Assembly: GCA_921293015.1 (NCBI GenBank)
Contig: OV121082.1
Location: forward strand, 46,210,971-46,274,970
DNA length: 64,000 nt
Reading direction: 5' to 3'
DNA from: Phorcus lineatus
Lineage: Eukaryota; Mollusca; Gastropoda; Trochida; Trochidae
Under the pieces are notes generated by a model, which was given only the letters and a program-made list of their open reading frames with translations, did not search any database and was not told the DNA's origin. The translations under genes were made by a program, and so were the position numbers. The first letter of the stretch is position 1, and each line of letters starts with the position of its first letter. This document shows, piece after piece, positions 24,901 through 39,900 of this stretch.

Positions 24901-27900
24901 TCACCTTTGACAAATTTTGAACTGACCAATAAAATGAGTGTAGGATTTCAGCTTTCAGCCAACCAAAGGTGAGATTCTTTAGCATTTTTGTTACATTTGT
25001 CAATATTTATCCTTAAAGGTAGTTTACAACAACTAGATTGTTGAAAAGGAAGGGGTTGGTGATTAGGGCTTAAACTAATCAATGGGGGCATGAGAAGCTT
25101 TTGTCCTACGCTCCAATATCCAGCGTAATTCGGCTGATCTTAAATTTAAATTTGTATCTTGGTAAACAAACAGTAATATTTATCTTATGTCATAAACATA
25201 GTATCTGATATCCCGTACATACTAAATGTATTTACAGCAATGTATTTCTATAAAACGAAGCCTTTGTTCAATTTCTAAACAATACAATTCAAAACATAAA
25301 GACTGAAACACAAGCAGCCCTAAAATTTCATGCTGTTCATTTCAATCCAAATGCTGAAAATTAACCATCTGTGTTATGATGCACCGCTCAGATATGGCTG
25401 ATGCAATTGGAATATTTGCACAAGGGATATCAAACCCTTTTTGTGGTTGACGTCATCTACTTGTCAGATTTAACAAATGATTTCACAGTAAATGAGGAAT
25501 GAACCTTCGTATCCTAACTTTATTAATTTAAAAAAAAACCACAGATACTTATTGAAACAGATATCAAATTCATGAAATATTGTTTCATTAAATACATTCA
25601 TGTCTAATTGGTTTGTCATTTTCAAGCACCTGCAAGAATGAGTGGAGGAATGCTGTAAGATGAAATAACAAGATGCATGCTGGTAAAAGTGACCCACATC
25701 AAACTACACCTATTTGTCTAGACTAAAATTTAGTCTATGAAAAATATTGATAATTTACTGTTCCTTCATCCAAAATATTTTTTTCTTTGGGCTCCTAATT
25801 TCATGAATCTAGACTTGCTGAATGTGGACCTAGACTGTATAAAAGGCTCCTTTATATACACAGTCATGAAGCAGGACTACTATTTGTCCTCTACTGACAG
25901 ATTCTGTTTCTAAAATGCGAGTGATTAATTAGGTGCAGGTGCAAAACTTGAAATCAAACTCCTGGGAATAAAACCTCATCATTTGTGTTTAGAATACCTT
26001 CCCATAGAAAAACAGAAGTAAAGTTCAACTCCTAATGCAGGAACTGTGGATGGCTGCAGAAAGGGTATCAGTTCTCATGCTCTGTGATGAAGGGTAAATG
26101 TGTACATGTCAGTCATACTAGAAGTGTACACTTTACTTGTAAATTTTGTGAAGTAACTCTGACAATCGTGTCAGTTTCCTGACAAAACCTGCAGACATGC
26201 TTCTCAACTGAGACGATGGCTATCTCTAGAACTAGTACCTCTTCTTTATATAACATTGAGAACTAAGGAATTACCGGGCAATTATCTCAACATGTTGGTG
26301 ATAGATAGCATGTTTGTCTACATAAAGAACAGAACATTTCTATATCTTTCACCTTAAGGTTACATCTATCAACGCATTTATGTATTATCTAGAAGTACCT
26401 TTGCCAAGAAATCTACAAACGGAAATGATTAGGAGGTTTTCTTGAAACACTCAACCCCCTTGGGAGCATACAACCTGTTAAAAGCAATTCAAGATGTTCA
26501 TTTGACTAGGAGAGATAAGGCAAACAACCTCACAAAATCTCTAGAAAAAAACCAGTTCTGATTAAACCATAGGAAAACAATTCCAAGCTTCAATAGACTG
26601 GCCAATAAAATCGCAGATATTTGACATTTTCTAAATTACCCTCGCATTTATCACTAAGGAAAGCAGATATCCCTGACGAAAGAAGATCTTCACTTCAATC
26701 AATTGTAGTAGCCTGAGAGTTTTTCAACCCTAAACAAACACTGACAGGCAATCTGAATTTCAGCGAGGAGCACACCATTCTTTGAAGATGGAGGAGGCAG
26801 ATTTGTGCCTCCATTACTTCACCTTCTGATAATATCTTCCATTACAATTTCTTGCCTAAAATAACCTGGTTATCTCCCCTTTCCATGTGTAATTATCCCA
26901 GCCTTCAGGACATTCCTGTCTTGGTGCGCTTGTACAAGAATTTGTTACAATTCTTGGAATACTTCTTCACAGATGCTGTATTGTAACATCTAGTTCTTCA
27001 AATGAAGAGATCTTTTGTGATTGGACCATTGGTACAGAGTTATTTTTATAATTATAAGTTTCCCTAACTATAACACTTGAATACCCTCAAACTTCTTTCG
27101 ATCTCTGTTCTTACACAAGAAGACGATGGCGAGTTGTTTCAGTGTTAAAAAAATATTTCATTTTCATCGACGCGGCCTGCGTTAATGCTTGCTGATATCC
27201 TGTAAGGCCAGTATGATTTTATCTTGCATTAACACAAGCCACTGACTGGAACCAGTGGTGGTATTGCAGGGAATAATAGTGTACTGTGCTTAACCCTCAG
27301 GAGCATGAGTAAACATTGTTTCAAGAGGAGTCAGTTGTAACAGTAATGCATGACAAGTTGAATCATTCTACATACCTTGCTTGGCTGTTTAGGTTTAGGT
27401 TTCACACTGATAAACACGTCCAGCTGTTCGGTCAGTTGTTGGACGCGGCCTGAAACATAGATGCAGTCTATGAAAGTAACACAAACATATACATGTCTAT
27501 CATTCATGTAATTCAGAACAGAAACATCTCAAACGACGATCTTAACAAATTACTGAAGTCTATTCATCAATTTATCATAAAATCTGACCAATTTGACTCC
27601 TTTTAAGCACTTGAATATGTAATGACTGCCATGCAAGCAACATGATATTCATGTAAAACCACTATCTTTGAAGCTAAGTTGTGAATCGGACATGAGTTTG
27701 TATTTATCTATATATGTAACTGTATCGAAGCGGCCTTGATATAAGTTCTTTGGAGCTTGTTGGCCAATCCAATCATGTATATATATATCATGAATAAATA
27801 TGTTTAAATCAGAATAGAAACCTTTCTGCATGTAGAACAGTGCTCTCCTACAGACAAAATTGCACAGCCCCTGGCAGGATTCGAACCCAGTGCCACATGA

Positions 27901-30900
27901 TCCAAAGCCAAACATGCTAACCACTGTGCTATCAAAGCCCCTGTTCTTGTTAGAACATGTGCTCTTGTATGTATTGTGAGGATTGTGAGGAACTATGGCT
28001 AAGACACTTCAAGGGATGGAAGTTGTTTTGTTTCTGATTGGCACTGGGCACAATGTAGGTAGTACAACTTATGTGTAACAGTGTCTGGCACTATGAAACA
28101 GTTTCAAAAGGATGAATGTCACAAACATTTATAAGCCTACAGCAACAGTTCTAAAATTTAATGCGTTAATAAAAAGTCATGATGGTCTAGTGAAATAAAT
28201 ATCTCTTAAAAAATGCCATTAATTAAAATTGCAAAATATACATTCGTTTTTAAAGTTATTACTCAATCATATGAATTTTTTGCATGGAAGTTACATCATT
28301 GTGATGAAATTAACATGCATCTTAGAAACCAATACAGGATTTTATTTGATTATTTTGTAAACATACAGTTGTTATCAAAAAATTAAAAAACATTTTTTAT
28401 TACAACATAAGTAATTACCAAAAAGGTGAAAAATAATTTGATACATTTTCATCAAGAATTATGTCACAACATGAACCCTCAACATTTTTTCATCAGCTGT
28501 TTTTATTTATTCCAGGGTGTGTAAAAAATGATTTAGTAAAACAGCCCTGACACAACAATTACCATACGCTACATCAACAATCCTAAAAGCTCTGTTCTCA
28601 AGAGCTCAACTGATAAAGCTCTAATTACCCATTGAAACAGCAAGTGGCATACATTTTTTTTCAACGTGGCAAAAACACCAACAATTAATTCTTTGTACTA
28701 CACAGGCAATATCTCAACTCATAAAACTTTATGCTCCAACCTAAGCCCTCTGCCATTGTTTTTAGACTGCTGGTGGCAAGGTGCCCACTTAGCTCTCAGA
28801 GGTAGTTTTTCAGAGCTGAGAGATAAGCATACACGGTGTCTACTGTTTAATTGCAACAGCCTCTGCATCAATCTCAATTAAATTCAGGGTTTTTGTATCG
28901 CGATGTAGATGATTCCATACTCTCCCATAGTCTTTTTCTGGGTTTGGGTGATCATCTCTCGTAGATTAGATAGGGAGTCTATTGTCAACTTGGAGATCAA
29001 CACAAATTCTATTTATTCAACTAATGAGGGAACTAGAATTTGAGAAATTCCTAGTGTGCTTTATTTGTAGTCAGACGAAATGTAAGTGTTCATGTTCGAA
29101 ATGCAATAGTTTATTATTTCATATTATTCAGTAAACTCTATCAAAGCATCAATTTTCCACTTAGTCTGGGTTTGAGTGATCAGCTTTCATAATTATTAGA
29201 TAGTGAAGTCAATCATCAACCGGGAGATCAACTAATATTTAACTAATGAGGGAAACTAGATCTTTCAGAAATTTCTAATGTGCTTTCTTTGTAGTCTGAG
29301 AAAGTGCAAGTCTTCATGTTGGAGATGTTTTTTACTTTATTTTTATCACATTCTAAACTCTATCAAAGCATTTCAAGGATTAGTTTTGTTAGGGCGATCA
29401 GCTCTTGTAGATTAGATAGAGAAGCCTATTGTCATACAGGAAATACATGTATTCTAAAAAAATATACATGTGCTTTCTTTATTTTTTTGGGAGAAAATGT
29501 TGGTTTAAAGCAGCATCTACCCAGACTAATCATTGAAAGTCAATGATATCTAAAAGCATGTTTGAAAAAGCATAATCGTTTATGTTCCAGACACTTTTAA
29601 TGTTTTCGTTTATCACGTGCTTCAGTTAACCCAATCAATATTTCATCTCTGCTCTTTGTCATGTGATCATGATTTTATGTGGATGATGATTAGTTACTTG
29701 TACAATGGTTACATGGAATAGATGAGATGTAAACACATTGTCAACACATTGGGAAATAAAAAAGAAACATAGAAATATTTTATCTCTTTGTAAGAAAACA
29801 GATAACATTTAAGAATCATCAAGTATGGTTATATATATCAGATTCTCTTTGAAAGTTCTCTATACATGTATATATTACCTACCTTGGTCTAAATCAATGT
29901 CTTCTTTCACATCAAACATTAGAACCAAGGGCAGACAACCCTGCAAGTAGAGAACAATTTGATGAAATGCAGGACAGTGGAATGACTCAACATGAAATGG
30001 CTCAGGATCTATAGTAGAAAAACTAACATGGTACATATGTATCTTGACACAACATATAATTACTAGATGTCCATAAATGTCAAAAACAGGGCACCATGTG
30101 GATAAACATCCCAGCAGGCAATCTGACGTTCTATCAACGTTGAAACGACGTCGTTTAGCAACGTTGAAATAACGTTGAAATTTGATTGGATTTGAAATTT
30201 GCGGCGACGTCGAAAACCGACGTGATTTCAACGTCGGTTCAACGTTGAAGCCAAGACGTTGTATTGACGTTGAAAAAACGTCATTTCGACGTCAAGTCTT
30301 GTTGATTAATCAGGTTGTGTTGTTTAGTTTTGTTAATTTACTTGAAGCAATGCATTAATTATCTGTGAGGCTACGCTTTCAAATTCAGCTCTTTTATAGG
30401 CCTTGGTGCAAGACTTTGATGGCTGCTCGTGAGGAGTTATCCATTTAATGGAAATTACATAAGTTGTGAGGGTATTACTGTTTATATGACACTGCAACGA
30501 TTTAGACCAAAGTGTCACGAAAAAAATGTTTTTTAAAAATGCGTAAATGCCGTTTTGTAAGAACTACTAACTTTATTCAAATGGAAAATTTATGTTGTCA
30601 GTTGTGAACATAACTGAAAAAATCAAAACTGTTGAAAAATACCATATACCTTGTTTATTCTAATGAGACATAGGGCAGAGTTACTTCCCTTTGTTGTGAA
30701 ATTGAAAGAAATTAACTTTTATTTATCTAATTCCAATATCAATAACACTTTTAAATGTCAATGATAGCTGTTTGTTTTTGCATTTTTTATTTCATTCTTT
30801 AAAACAATCCGTAACGTATTTGATGTTATTAATAATAATGAAATTTTATAAAAGTAATCACTTTTCAGTTTAAAGTTGTTCTGATGACGTTGAAACAACG

Positions 30901-33900
30901 TCAAAACACCAACCGAATTTCAACGTCAGGGAACTAACGTTGTTCCGACGTCGAAAATTGGTTGATCGACGTCCTGACCTTAATTCAACCAAATTTTGAC
31001 GTCAAAATGACGTCAGATGCCTGCTGGGATAGCATAGGGTGATGCAGATGTGGTCAGCCTTGGGTTCAAAGACTATTTACTGAAGCTAGAAGACAATTTT
31101 ATCATTCAAATCAATAGCAAACTGATCCAGAACAAAAACTCCTCTTTCATGTGGAGATTTATGAGTCTGTGAGGCAGAGGAAGTTCTTCTGACAGACCAC
31201 TTTAATCCTTCAATTAATCTTACCAACTGAAGTTGACCATAGAATGTGCCCGATGGCATTTTACCATTAGGTGTCACTGGGTGAAAAACATATAAGAATA
31301 TGATTTTTAGATAAGAAGAGGGGGAACAATCAACAATGAAAGCCAAAGAATGTTTTAATGTCCATCAAAGGTTTCATTTTGGGTGCCTGTCCCCAACTTT
31401 CATCATACTTCATTTGTTTTTACATATTTTATCAAAAAAAGAGAATTGAACTGGCAAAACTTTCTATGTGGCTTTCAGGAGAAATGAATCCAAAACCTTT
31501 GTATCAAAGTTTTGGTCATGGGATTTTGGGGTCATGGGGTCATATCAATCCTTGAGATCCGACAAGGATGACACTTGACCACGTTTACCAAAACAGGCTC
31601 ATTATAATATGACAGTCACATGACTGCAATGACTACACAAGGTTTTGATGCTGAAGCTGGGATATCCTGTGACTAACACATGACAATATTTCTGGACTCA
31701 CAATGAGTTGTTGGCGTGCGAGGTACACACTCTCGATGCTGCCTGTGATGTAAACGGTGCCTTTGCGTTGCGGTGTGGCGGTGTTAGGGTCGGGGAAGTG
31801 GATGTTAGCGCCAGTGCGTTGCATGATCTGTTTGATGTTGATGCCACCCCGGCCAATGATGAACAAGTGGTGCTGAGGGGCGATCTCCAACTGCATGCTC
31901 ACCGCCAATGTGTTCTGTACGCAAAGGAATTAAATATAGGCAATGAAAACATTAAATTCATTCTGTATTAGTAAGAGTAAAATATATAGTAAATCTGTAT
32001 AGCTCTTAATTCATACTTATAGGATGATCGAAGCCCTCAACATAGACCAAAAAATCAACTTAGATATTTCATAGAAATGCTATTGTGTTTTGTAAGCAAA
32101 GAATATATTTCAATTTGGCATGAAAATGTTACTTTCATATCCCAAAGTGAAATTTGTCAAGGTATTCTTAAGGGGACTAAAAGATTGAACTCTGTGATCA
32201 AATTGAACTCTGTGATCACATTGATCTCTGTGAGCACATTAAATGAGTTTCCTCAGAATGTGATATGCAAGAAAAGTACTCCATCCATAAAACAAATCAA
32301 CATGTCAACTAACTGACCACATCAATCCACTGATGTAGAAGCTATTGTTACCATAAATAACTAAGCATAAATCACATATGACAAAAAAAATTCTCATTCT
32401 TACCTTAAATATTAGAACTGTAAACAAGGGAAATAAGATTCTTCTTGTGTTGCTTTCATGCTGTTTTGAATAAACTATTGGCCAAGATACCTTAAATTAA
32501 CACTATTGATAAAAGGACCACCAAAATTCACCCACAAGATTGTAAATCATACGAATCTCCCATAAATCACTGAAACACTTAACGCAAAGAGATACAACAT
32601 GCAAAAATAATTGTTATTTACATAACTAGGAAAACATGTTTTCCTTAATGCCTTCAAAACACTGTAAGAAGTAAATCTTCATCAATATCTATATGATAAA
32701 GCACATATGCACATCACAGACCACCAACAAACAAATATACACTGGCCCAAGCTTCTGCTCAATCGGAATCATGGTTTTAACCAACAATTTGGTTCTTTAC
32801 ATTAATTTGTGTTTCAACCAGTGCTAAGTCCCCATTTTTTGTAAAAATATTTTATAGTCTTGACTGACAGGGACTTGAGGTGCTTAAAAGGGCAGTACCA
32901 TGTTTTTTGATTTATTTCTTCAAATTTTCCCAATTTAAAACAATCTTATATATCATTCTTTAAATTAAAATGAATGTTTATGCCACATGTATTATCTTCA
33001 TATCAAAATATCTAAATCCTCAACCTGATCATAATTGTCTTTGAGGAGATAATCAAATATCAAGCAAAAATCACTGGCGGCCATGTTTTTGTTAACACCT
33101 TTTAATCATTTGAGGTAGGGAAAGATTCACACAGCTTAGCCAATTATGGTATGTTTCTATAGAAATTGCTTCTTTAGATTAAAAAACTTTGTCTTTCAAA
33201 TGGAATCTTTTATTTTATTTTGTTAGATCACTTTATTTATCAAAAATAACATGCTACTGTCGCTTTAAATGAGCAAGCTCTTTTCATATTCCACAGACCT
33301 TTAAGACCTGTTACATTTAGTTTATACAAATCTTACCAGTCGCTATGCTTGCTCCCTACTATTACAACTGGCCCCATCTGAATGTAAACTGCAGTGGCTA
33401 ACAGAACAGCTGTTATTTCAAACACTGCACATTATGTAATGCACAAAATGTAAAAAAATGCTTGGAAATGGTGTCATTTTGTTTAATTTTGGAAGAGTGC
33501 ACATTTCAAACATATACAATAAAACCATACCAGATTCCCATTCAAAAACTCTGTTGAAAAGTTTTTATAAATCAATATGTTTGTAGATAATACTTGATCA
33601 TGATTAAATGAAATTAAGATGAAAAAGTGTTGATTTAACCATGCTTATTCATTTTGTTTATGATTCAAACTTATGTAATTGTTCATGAAAAATAAAGTTG
33701 CAAAGTTATTCATATTGGGAAAGACTTTGTTGAAAATCATTTATGCAATTCCTAATGTGATAACCAACTAAAATTTTATTAGCCATTTAAAAACAGATTC
33801 GATCAGGAATGTATTATTCTTTTTCTGAACAACTTTTTCCATTGCACACCATGTTGATATATACCATTGAAATAACAAGACTAAGCTTTAGATTTACCAA

Positions 33901-36900
33901 GATCCCTGAGCCTTAAGTCAGGGGCAAGACAAAACAAGTATTTACACCTTTGAAACATGTTATTCAGTCTTATATGTTACAACGGGCCTGACTGATACAT
34001 TTTCTCATACTTTAGTTCTATCTGTGACCTTTATATATCTAACCAAATTACAGTGTTCACAAGAAGATCCTACACAATATCCATCGTGTTAAGAGGGCAT
34101 CATTCAATTGAAACTGAAAATATAGTTCTATAGGCCTACTGCCAATCCCCCACCCCTCAACACACACACACAAACCCCAGCTTACACCTAAACCAAGTCT
34201 CTGATATTGACACTCATTCTGTTCATATGGGTAATACACTGACGACTTGGCTGTGAGCGAAGCAATAAGAGGTAGAACAAACCTGTGACGAATATCTCAT
34301 ATAACTATATTCTACACATTTTCTGTGTTACATATAGACTGGGTTTGTTTAAAGAATACTTACCAGATCAGTATAATAATATCAACCCTTTTCACCAAAG
34401 CTTTTAAAGAGCCACTCCGTGAGTTGTCAGAGTCATATATGCCAAACTTAATCAGTGGTGTCATTTGATCGCGGAGTATCGACTGTTACCAAAAAGACAC
34501 ATTTCAAAGCTTATTGTTTTTTTATAGTGACAATATGAAGGTATAATGTCGCAATTATGATCGAAAACTAGACAGTGGCAGGCGTCAAATAGTCAGTATT
34601 TGTCATATATAGGTCTTTTGGACATGAAAAGTTAAGATGTTTTTATTTTATATCACCGTATATGAGATTTAGGTTCGTATCAATTGTAAATAGTATGTTA
34701 TAAAAGTAACTGAGTGGCTCTTTAAAGCCATAGCTGTTCCTTTTGGACACAAATAGAAGAGCACTTACACAAGCTGTGAGCTGTTCCATGAGAGATGCAG
34801 TTGCCTCCTTGACGGCCTTGGCGTTGTTGACAGAGCCGCGGACGATGACGGTGGTGACGTACATGCGAGGACGCTGCTTGAGGCTAACCTGTACGTTGTA
34901 CGTCTGCTGAAGGGACTGGATTGCTGGGGACGACGGGTCAGGGAGCGGATGTAACATCCCTGTCACCGGCAGTTCGAACATGAACACCAACGGCAACAAC
35001 TCCTATAGATAGAGGAAGTCATATAACTATTACTGTTGGATTCACAAAACATATTAATGAGCATGATATGTGTATTTGTCAGAATGAAAAAGGGGATGTC
35101 ACATTGGCCTGATCAGATTATTACAAGCAGGTTTGACTTGTCAATACAAGCAGAAAGACAACTTAAGATACCAAGTAAAAATAATGCAAGAACTAGAAGT
35201 TCAGTCAGAGTGTTTGTAAACTTTCTGAAGCATTTGGCTCCAAATGATGGGCTTCCTTCACAGAGGTTAACACGACCTTGATGTAAAGAAATTAAGTAAA
35301 GGTTTTTGAAAGAATTTGAATGGGGTACAAACATAATCTGAGATAAGTTAAGACATAGGGTCAATAGGTGAGTGTGGTTTGGATGTTGATTAAACCTCAG
35401 ACCATGAGCTCTTGGATTGAATTCTTTAAACGGCAGCTCGGATGAACACATTATTGAACAGTCAAAACATATAAAATAACAAACATAGAACAAAAGGCTC
35501 TGCAGCTCAACATCTACTGCATTAGTATTGCAATATTTAGAACCCTGCCATGCCCATTTTGTTGAAAGTGTGACAATGAAATATACAAATCATAACCTCC
35601 ATCCTACAAAGATGATGTTCTCAAAATTTTAGCTTTCTAGCATTTTGGTTCCTGTCCAGGAGTCATCAGATGGTTTGAGAAATGAAGTTTTCTAAATCTT
35701 ATGTTTGCTTCTCCAATCGGTTTCAAAGAAGAGGTCATCTGAAGGTTTTAGAAATAAATGTCTGTGATGCTAATATTTGATTTGGGTGAGGGGTACGAGA
35801 GTGTTTGGTACCTACCTATAAATTACAGGTTTCAATGTACACTAGTTTTTAGGTGAAGTCAAAGTAGAGGCCAGATGCAACATTATGCTAAAGTATTTCT
35901 CAAACTGCTCTTTATGTACTAGATTTTTTACAAATAAAACTAGATCATGATTACATTATTAACTAATTCAAAATCAAGACGATAAATTAGGTATTAATTA
36001 AAACATGCTTATTTAAGACCCAAAACAACTTCAAATCAAATTCTATTGCTTCTTATCTATCATTATACATATAGTGAAGTATTCAAAGATACGCCAAGCA
36101 GTGCACACAGTTAGATTTTTCCAATTCAGTACCATCTATGAGGCTAAACCTCACTTTACTTTTACTAACTTAGTCAAAGAACTAAATCTATAGACATTGA
36201 GACATATGTTGGACTTATCTGAAAACAAATACCTAAATTCTCCTAGCTTTTGATGGAAATCAAATCAAGAGATTGTGATGATAACCTTATTCATTGCACT
36301 TGCATTTTCCTTATCCCAATTTTCCAGTGCAAGATCTAAGATATTTAAAATTTTTTCAACAACCTGAAGTTGGGCGACGTCCCAAGTAAACACATTAATT
36401 TTCATTGTGCTGAGAAAAAGAAAAAGAGAGTTATAAAGAAATTAATACCCACCCATTAATCTAATTCTCAATATTCCACTTTCAAGCTGCTTATTTATTG
36501 CATGTTTTTTGGTGAAGGATCAATTTGTGAAGCCAATCCCAACTAAGGGGAAATCCCGGTGTTTCCTGACTGTGAGGCTCTAGATGGATGGGCCTCTATG
36601 GCAGGATTAAAATTTCATACAAGTGTTGAGGAGGAATCACTCAATTTATGTAATCTGTTGGAAAACTATGTTTGCTAAATTGATTTAAACATACTTTTTC
36701 CCATTAAATATCACATAGATATGATTTGGCACCAAATAAATCAATCAATCAATCAATATCACTTCTTGTTGATGAAATAACACCAAATGAAGGAAGTTTG
36801 ACATGTCCATCTCCAACAAAATACATGGTATGTTTGTTTATGAGCTGCTTCTCTAGATTAAAAACATTGTCTTGTAATTGGTGACATTTATTTCTGTTAG

Positions 36901-39900
36901 TTATCTAAAGAAGGAGATAACAAGATCGTTTAGGCTACATGAATCCATTTTCCTAGATTAAATGACTAAAAGTGGTCACGTTGTAATGGCCACCATTAGT
37001 TTCCTGCTTAATCCATGACATTTTCTTTTACAACCACGGATAATCGGGTTAAATATTGAGTTGTTAGACCCTCTGAAGAAAAACCAATTAGCATAAACAA
37101 ATATTTATTGTGGGAAATCTGAAGAAATAAAAAAATTTAATGCCCCTATAAAAACTTTGTAACGTATGGGAAGTTAATACTGATGGTAACATAATCTCTT
37201 TCCTGATGTATGCAAAAGAAAAGTAAAAACAGTTCATGTTTTAAGGTATATTTGAACATTCAACAATCTAGGAACATTTTGGAGAGTGTTTACCTGTACC
37301 AAATGAACTTATAAATGGTTAACCATCAGCAGTTTACCAACATTAGTCACAAAACATTGCTTTTCTTCAAACAAGATATGTCATCGTGACTGAGAGGATG
37401 GAAGATGTTGTTATATCTACAAATAGTTGAGTGTAGTCTCGTTAGTTAATTGCAGTAACGAGCTCATGTCAGAATCAGTGGGTAATGCACCATGGGAGCT
37501 CAACACCTCACCTGTCGAAGTCAATGGTCTTCACACATCACATGCTATTTCTAGGTATTCTACCTCAAACTAGACTTTCTTTAGGGCACATATGCAGCTG
37601 AATTGATTAGTCAAATATTATTCTGAGTGGTCGATTTCTAGGAACAGTGGGTTCAATGATAGTGTGGCCACTTTAAAGGATTCATAAATTGTAACAATTA
37701 GCCTTTATCTGCAACTTGCCCCTAGCTATTGATACCGAATGCTTTTGCCGCACGCATTGTGATTGGTTAGCTGAGTTTACGTAAGAACGTGCGCTACAGT
37801 AGCCTGCGGTCTGACCATTTTGGATAACGATAGCGGCGATAAAGGTTAACGAATGGTAAACAGAAGTTACTTGCCCCAGAAACTGATATCGAAAGCTTTT
37901 GCTGGTGTCATTGTGATTGGCTAGTTGAGATTCATCAGAACATGCGAGCAAGGAGGGTGCTTTCAGACCATTGTGGAGAGGACAGTACCTGATAGAGTAT
38001 GTTCAAATCCCACTAGAGTTAATATTTAAAAACTTTTATTCCTCGGAACACGGTCGATTTTAATCAGACTGGATTACTATCAAGCATTTTTATGCATTGC
38101 TTAGGTTTGTGAGAAGACACTGCATGGTTTTCATTAAATCTTTACCGTTGTAACAATGTAATGAGAAGTACTCATTTCACACTATGCTAGTGCTCGATTC
38201 ATGCCCTGCTCATCGTATTTCATTTTTTTAAAGATTCTGTGGAGGCAATTCTTTTTCACTGCAGAGCTACCAAATCTACAATTTATTATTCCCTTTTGCC
38301 AAGGTAACTGCACATAAAATTTCAAATCTCTGGAGTCAGTAATTCATGATAATATTTTGGGACAAGTGAAACGTTTCAAGGTGGATGGACAGATGGATGC
38401 CAGGAACCACGCAAGGACCTGACGAACTTATTGGACATATTCTAACACATTTTTTAATTTTTTGCTGGAAGGTAAAATGTAAGTGATATGAGAAAATGGA
38501 ACACCCACATTTGACATGCTCCTCCATAATTTGCTGCTAAAGCTTCAATGCAGTAATTATCAATTATAAATTATTTTCTGTTATCTCTTAAAGAATATGG
38601 GATCACATCCAAAACATATCAATGTCTTCCTGTATTATAAAACTCGCATACACTTTGGAATCAAGGTCATTGGAAATGTATTTTGTCCCCCCCCCCCCAA
38701 AAAAACATGGGTTTTTAAGTCTGAAAAACATCCCATAGTAATATGCCAATTCTATATCATATCTTGAAAATTTTATTCAATAATTTAAAATCATTGTTAT
38801 CTCTGATTTTTCATTTATCTTTAATTCTGTGATATATGCATACATCAATATCTCACTAATGTTTGTCAAGATGGAGTCAAACGTGTACAAGATTCAGGAG
38901 AAAATATTTTTAAAAGAAACAAAAACATACATAATTGAAAGTATTTGGCATTTGTAGGCTAAGTTTCATTGCGGAATTGAATTTCTCCGAAACTTCACTT
39001 TTACAAATCAAATGTTGCCTCTACAATTCCAAATTCTGCTTCAAGGTTGTTGTGATTGACTCACCGGAACACCGCGGTTTGACAAGTTACTCATTTAGAT
39101 TACAGACCTCACACTTTACTCATTACTAACTCTATTATCTCTGATGGTAGCTTGGATCTCGTCCAGAAGAGCTTCACAGGAAGAAGACGAGTAAACCCTT
39201 TTCTCTGACATGATGAAGTCAGATGCACGTCAAGGACTCCATGTTGTACAAATTACACAGCATCTCTTGTGGAGACCTCACTTGGTCTCAGTGTCTTCCT
39301 CATAAATAAGTGGTTTCAAGCTTATTGTTCCAACATTTACTGCTTCTCTCAATCTACTTTCTCTATTTAAATGATAACAAGCTATGATGGTTAGTGGCAA
39401 TTATTGTTATATGACATCAACAGTCCAAGAGACCAATCTAAGCCTAATGCATCAAATGAATTTTGTAATTGGTATGTTCTTTATCCTTTCATACAAGAAG
39501 GCAGCTCCATTCATTAAATGTTCATCTTAGAAAAACACTTCTATATTCTGTTAAAATAACTATCTTTGTATAATTGGCTGAATTAATATATATCTATATC
39601 TATATGTTTCTCAATGCTGTAGTTTCCAATTTTGCTATTAAGGACAGATTTAATATCTACCTGCATCTCAGTTTATCAACTGAGAAAGCCAACCATTTAA
39701 ATAAATGTTTTAACAAGAGCTCAAGAGCCACAAATAAACCTTGATAACCATCACAGATTTCTCTCAAAACATGTTTGATGCAGTTCATTAGTTAATTGCA
39801 CCAGGCACAATACGACCATGTTTTTTCTTGCAGGAATTCCCACCTGCAGCTTTTGCAAGTTTATTTACATAAAGAGATAAAATGGCCATCAGCGCTTTGA

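Larger units (their letters stand above)
24330..29882 (-). other. BICC1 introns at 24330-27375 and 27450-29882
   Basis: The 3046-bp intron shows no gene or clear repeat. The 2433-bp intron holds a tRNA-like sequence (27865-27943) and a degenerate ~222-bp tandem repeat (28935-29460). Open frames here are chance or repeat-derived. Confidence 0.6.
29941..34768 (-). other. BICC1 introns at 29941-31701 and 31915-34768
   Basis: The first (1761 bp) is half filled by the 30110-31028 element. The second (2854 bp) holds an 18-bp x 3 repeat (32184-32237) and a complete-looking MITE (32884-33269). Nothing else is supported. Confidence 0.7.

Noticed and set aside
27865-27943. A functional tRNA gene on the minus strand
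   Set aside because: Only part of the acceptor stem pairs, and the anticodon arm is poor; better read as a SINE head.
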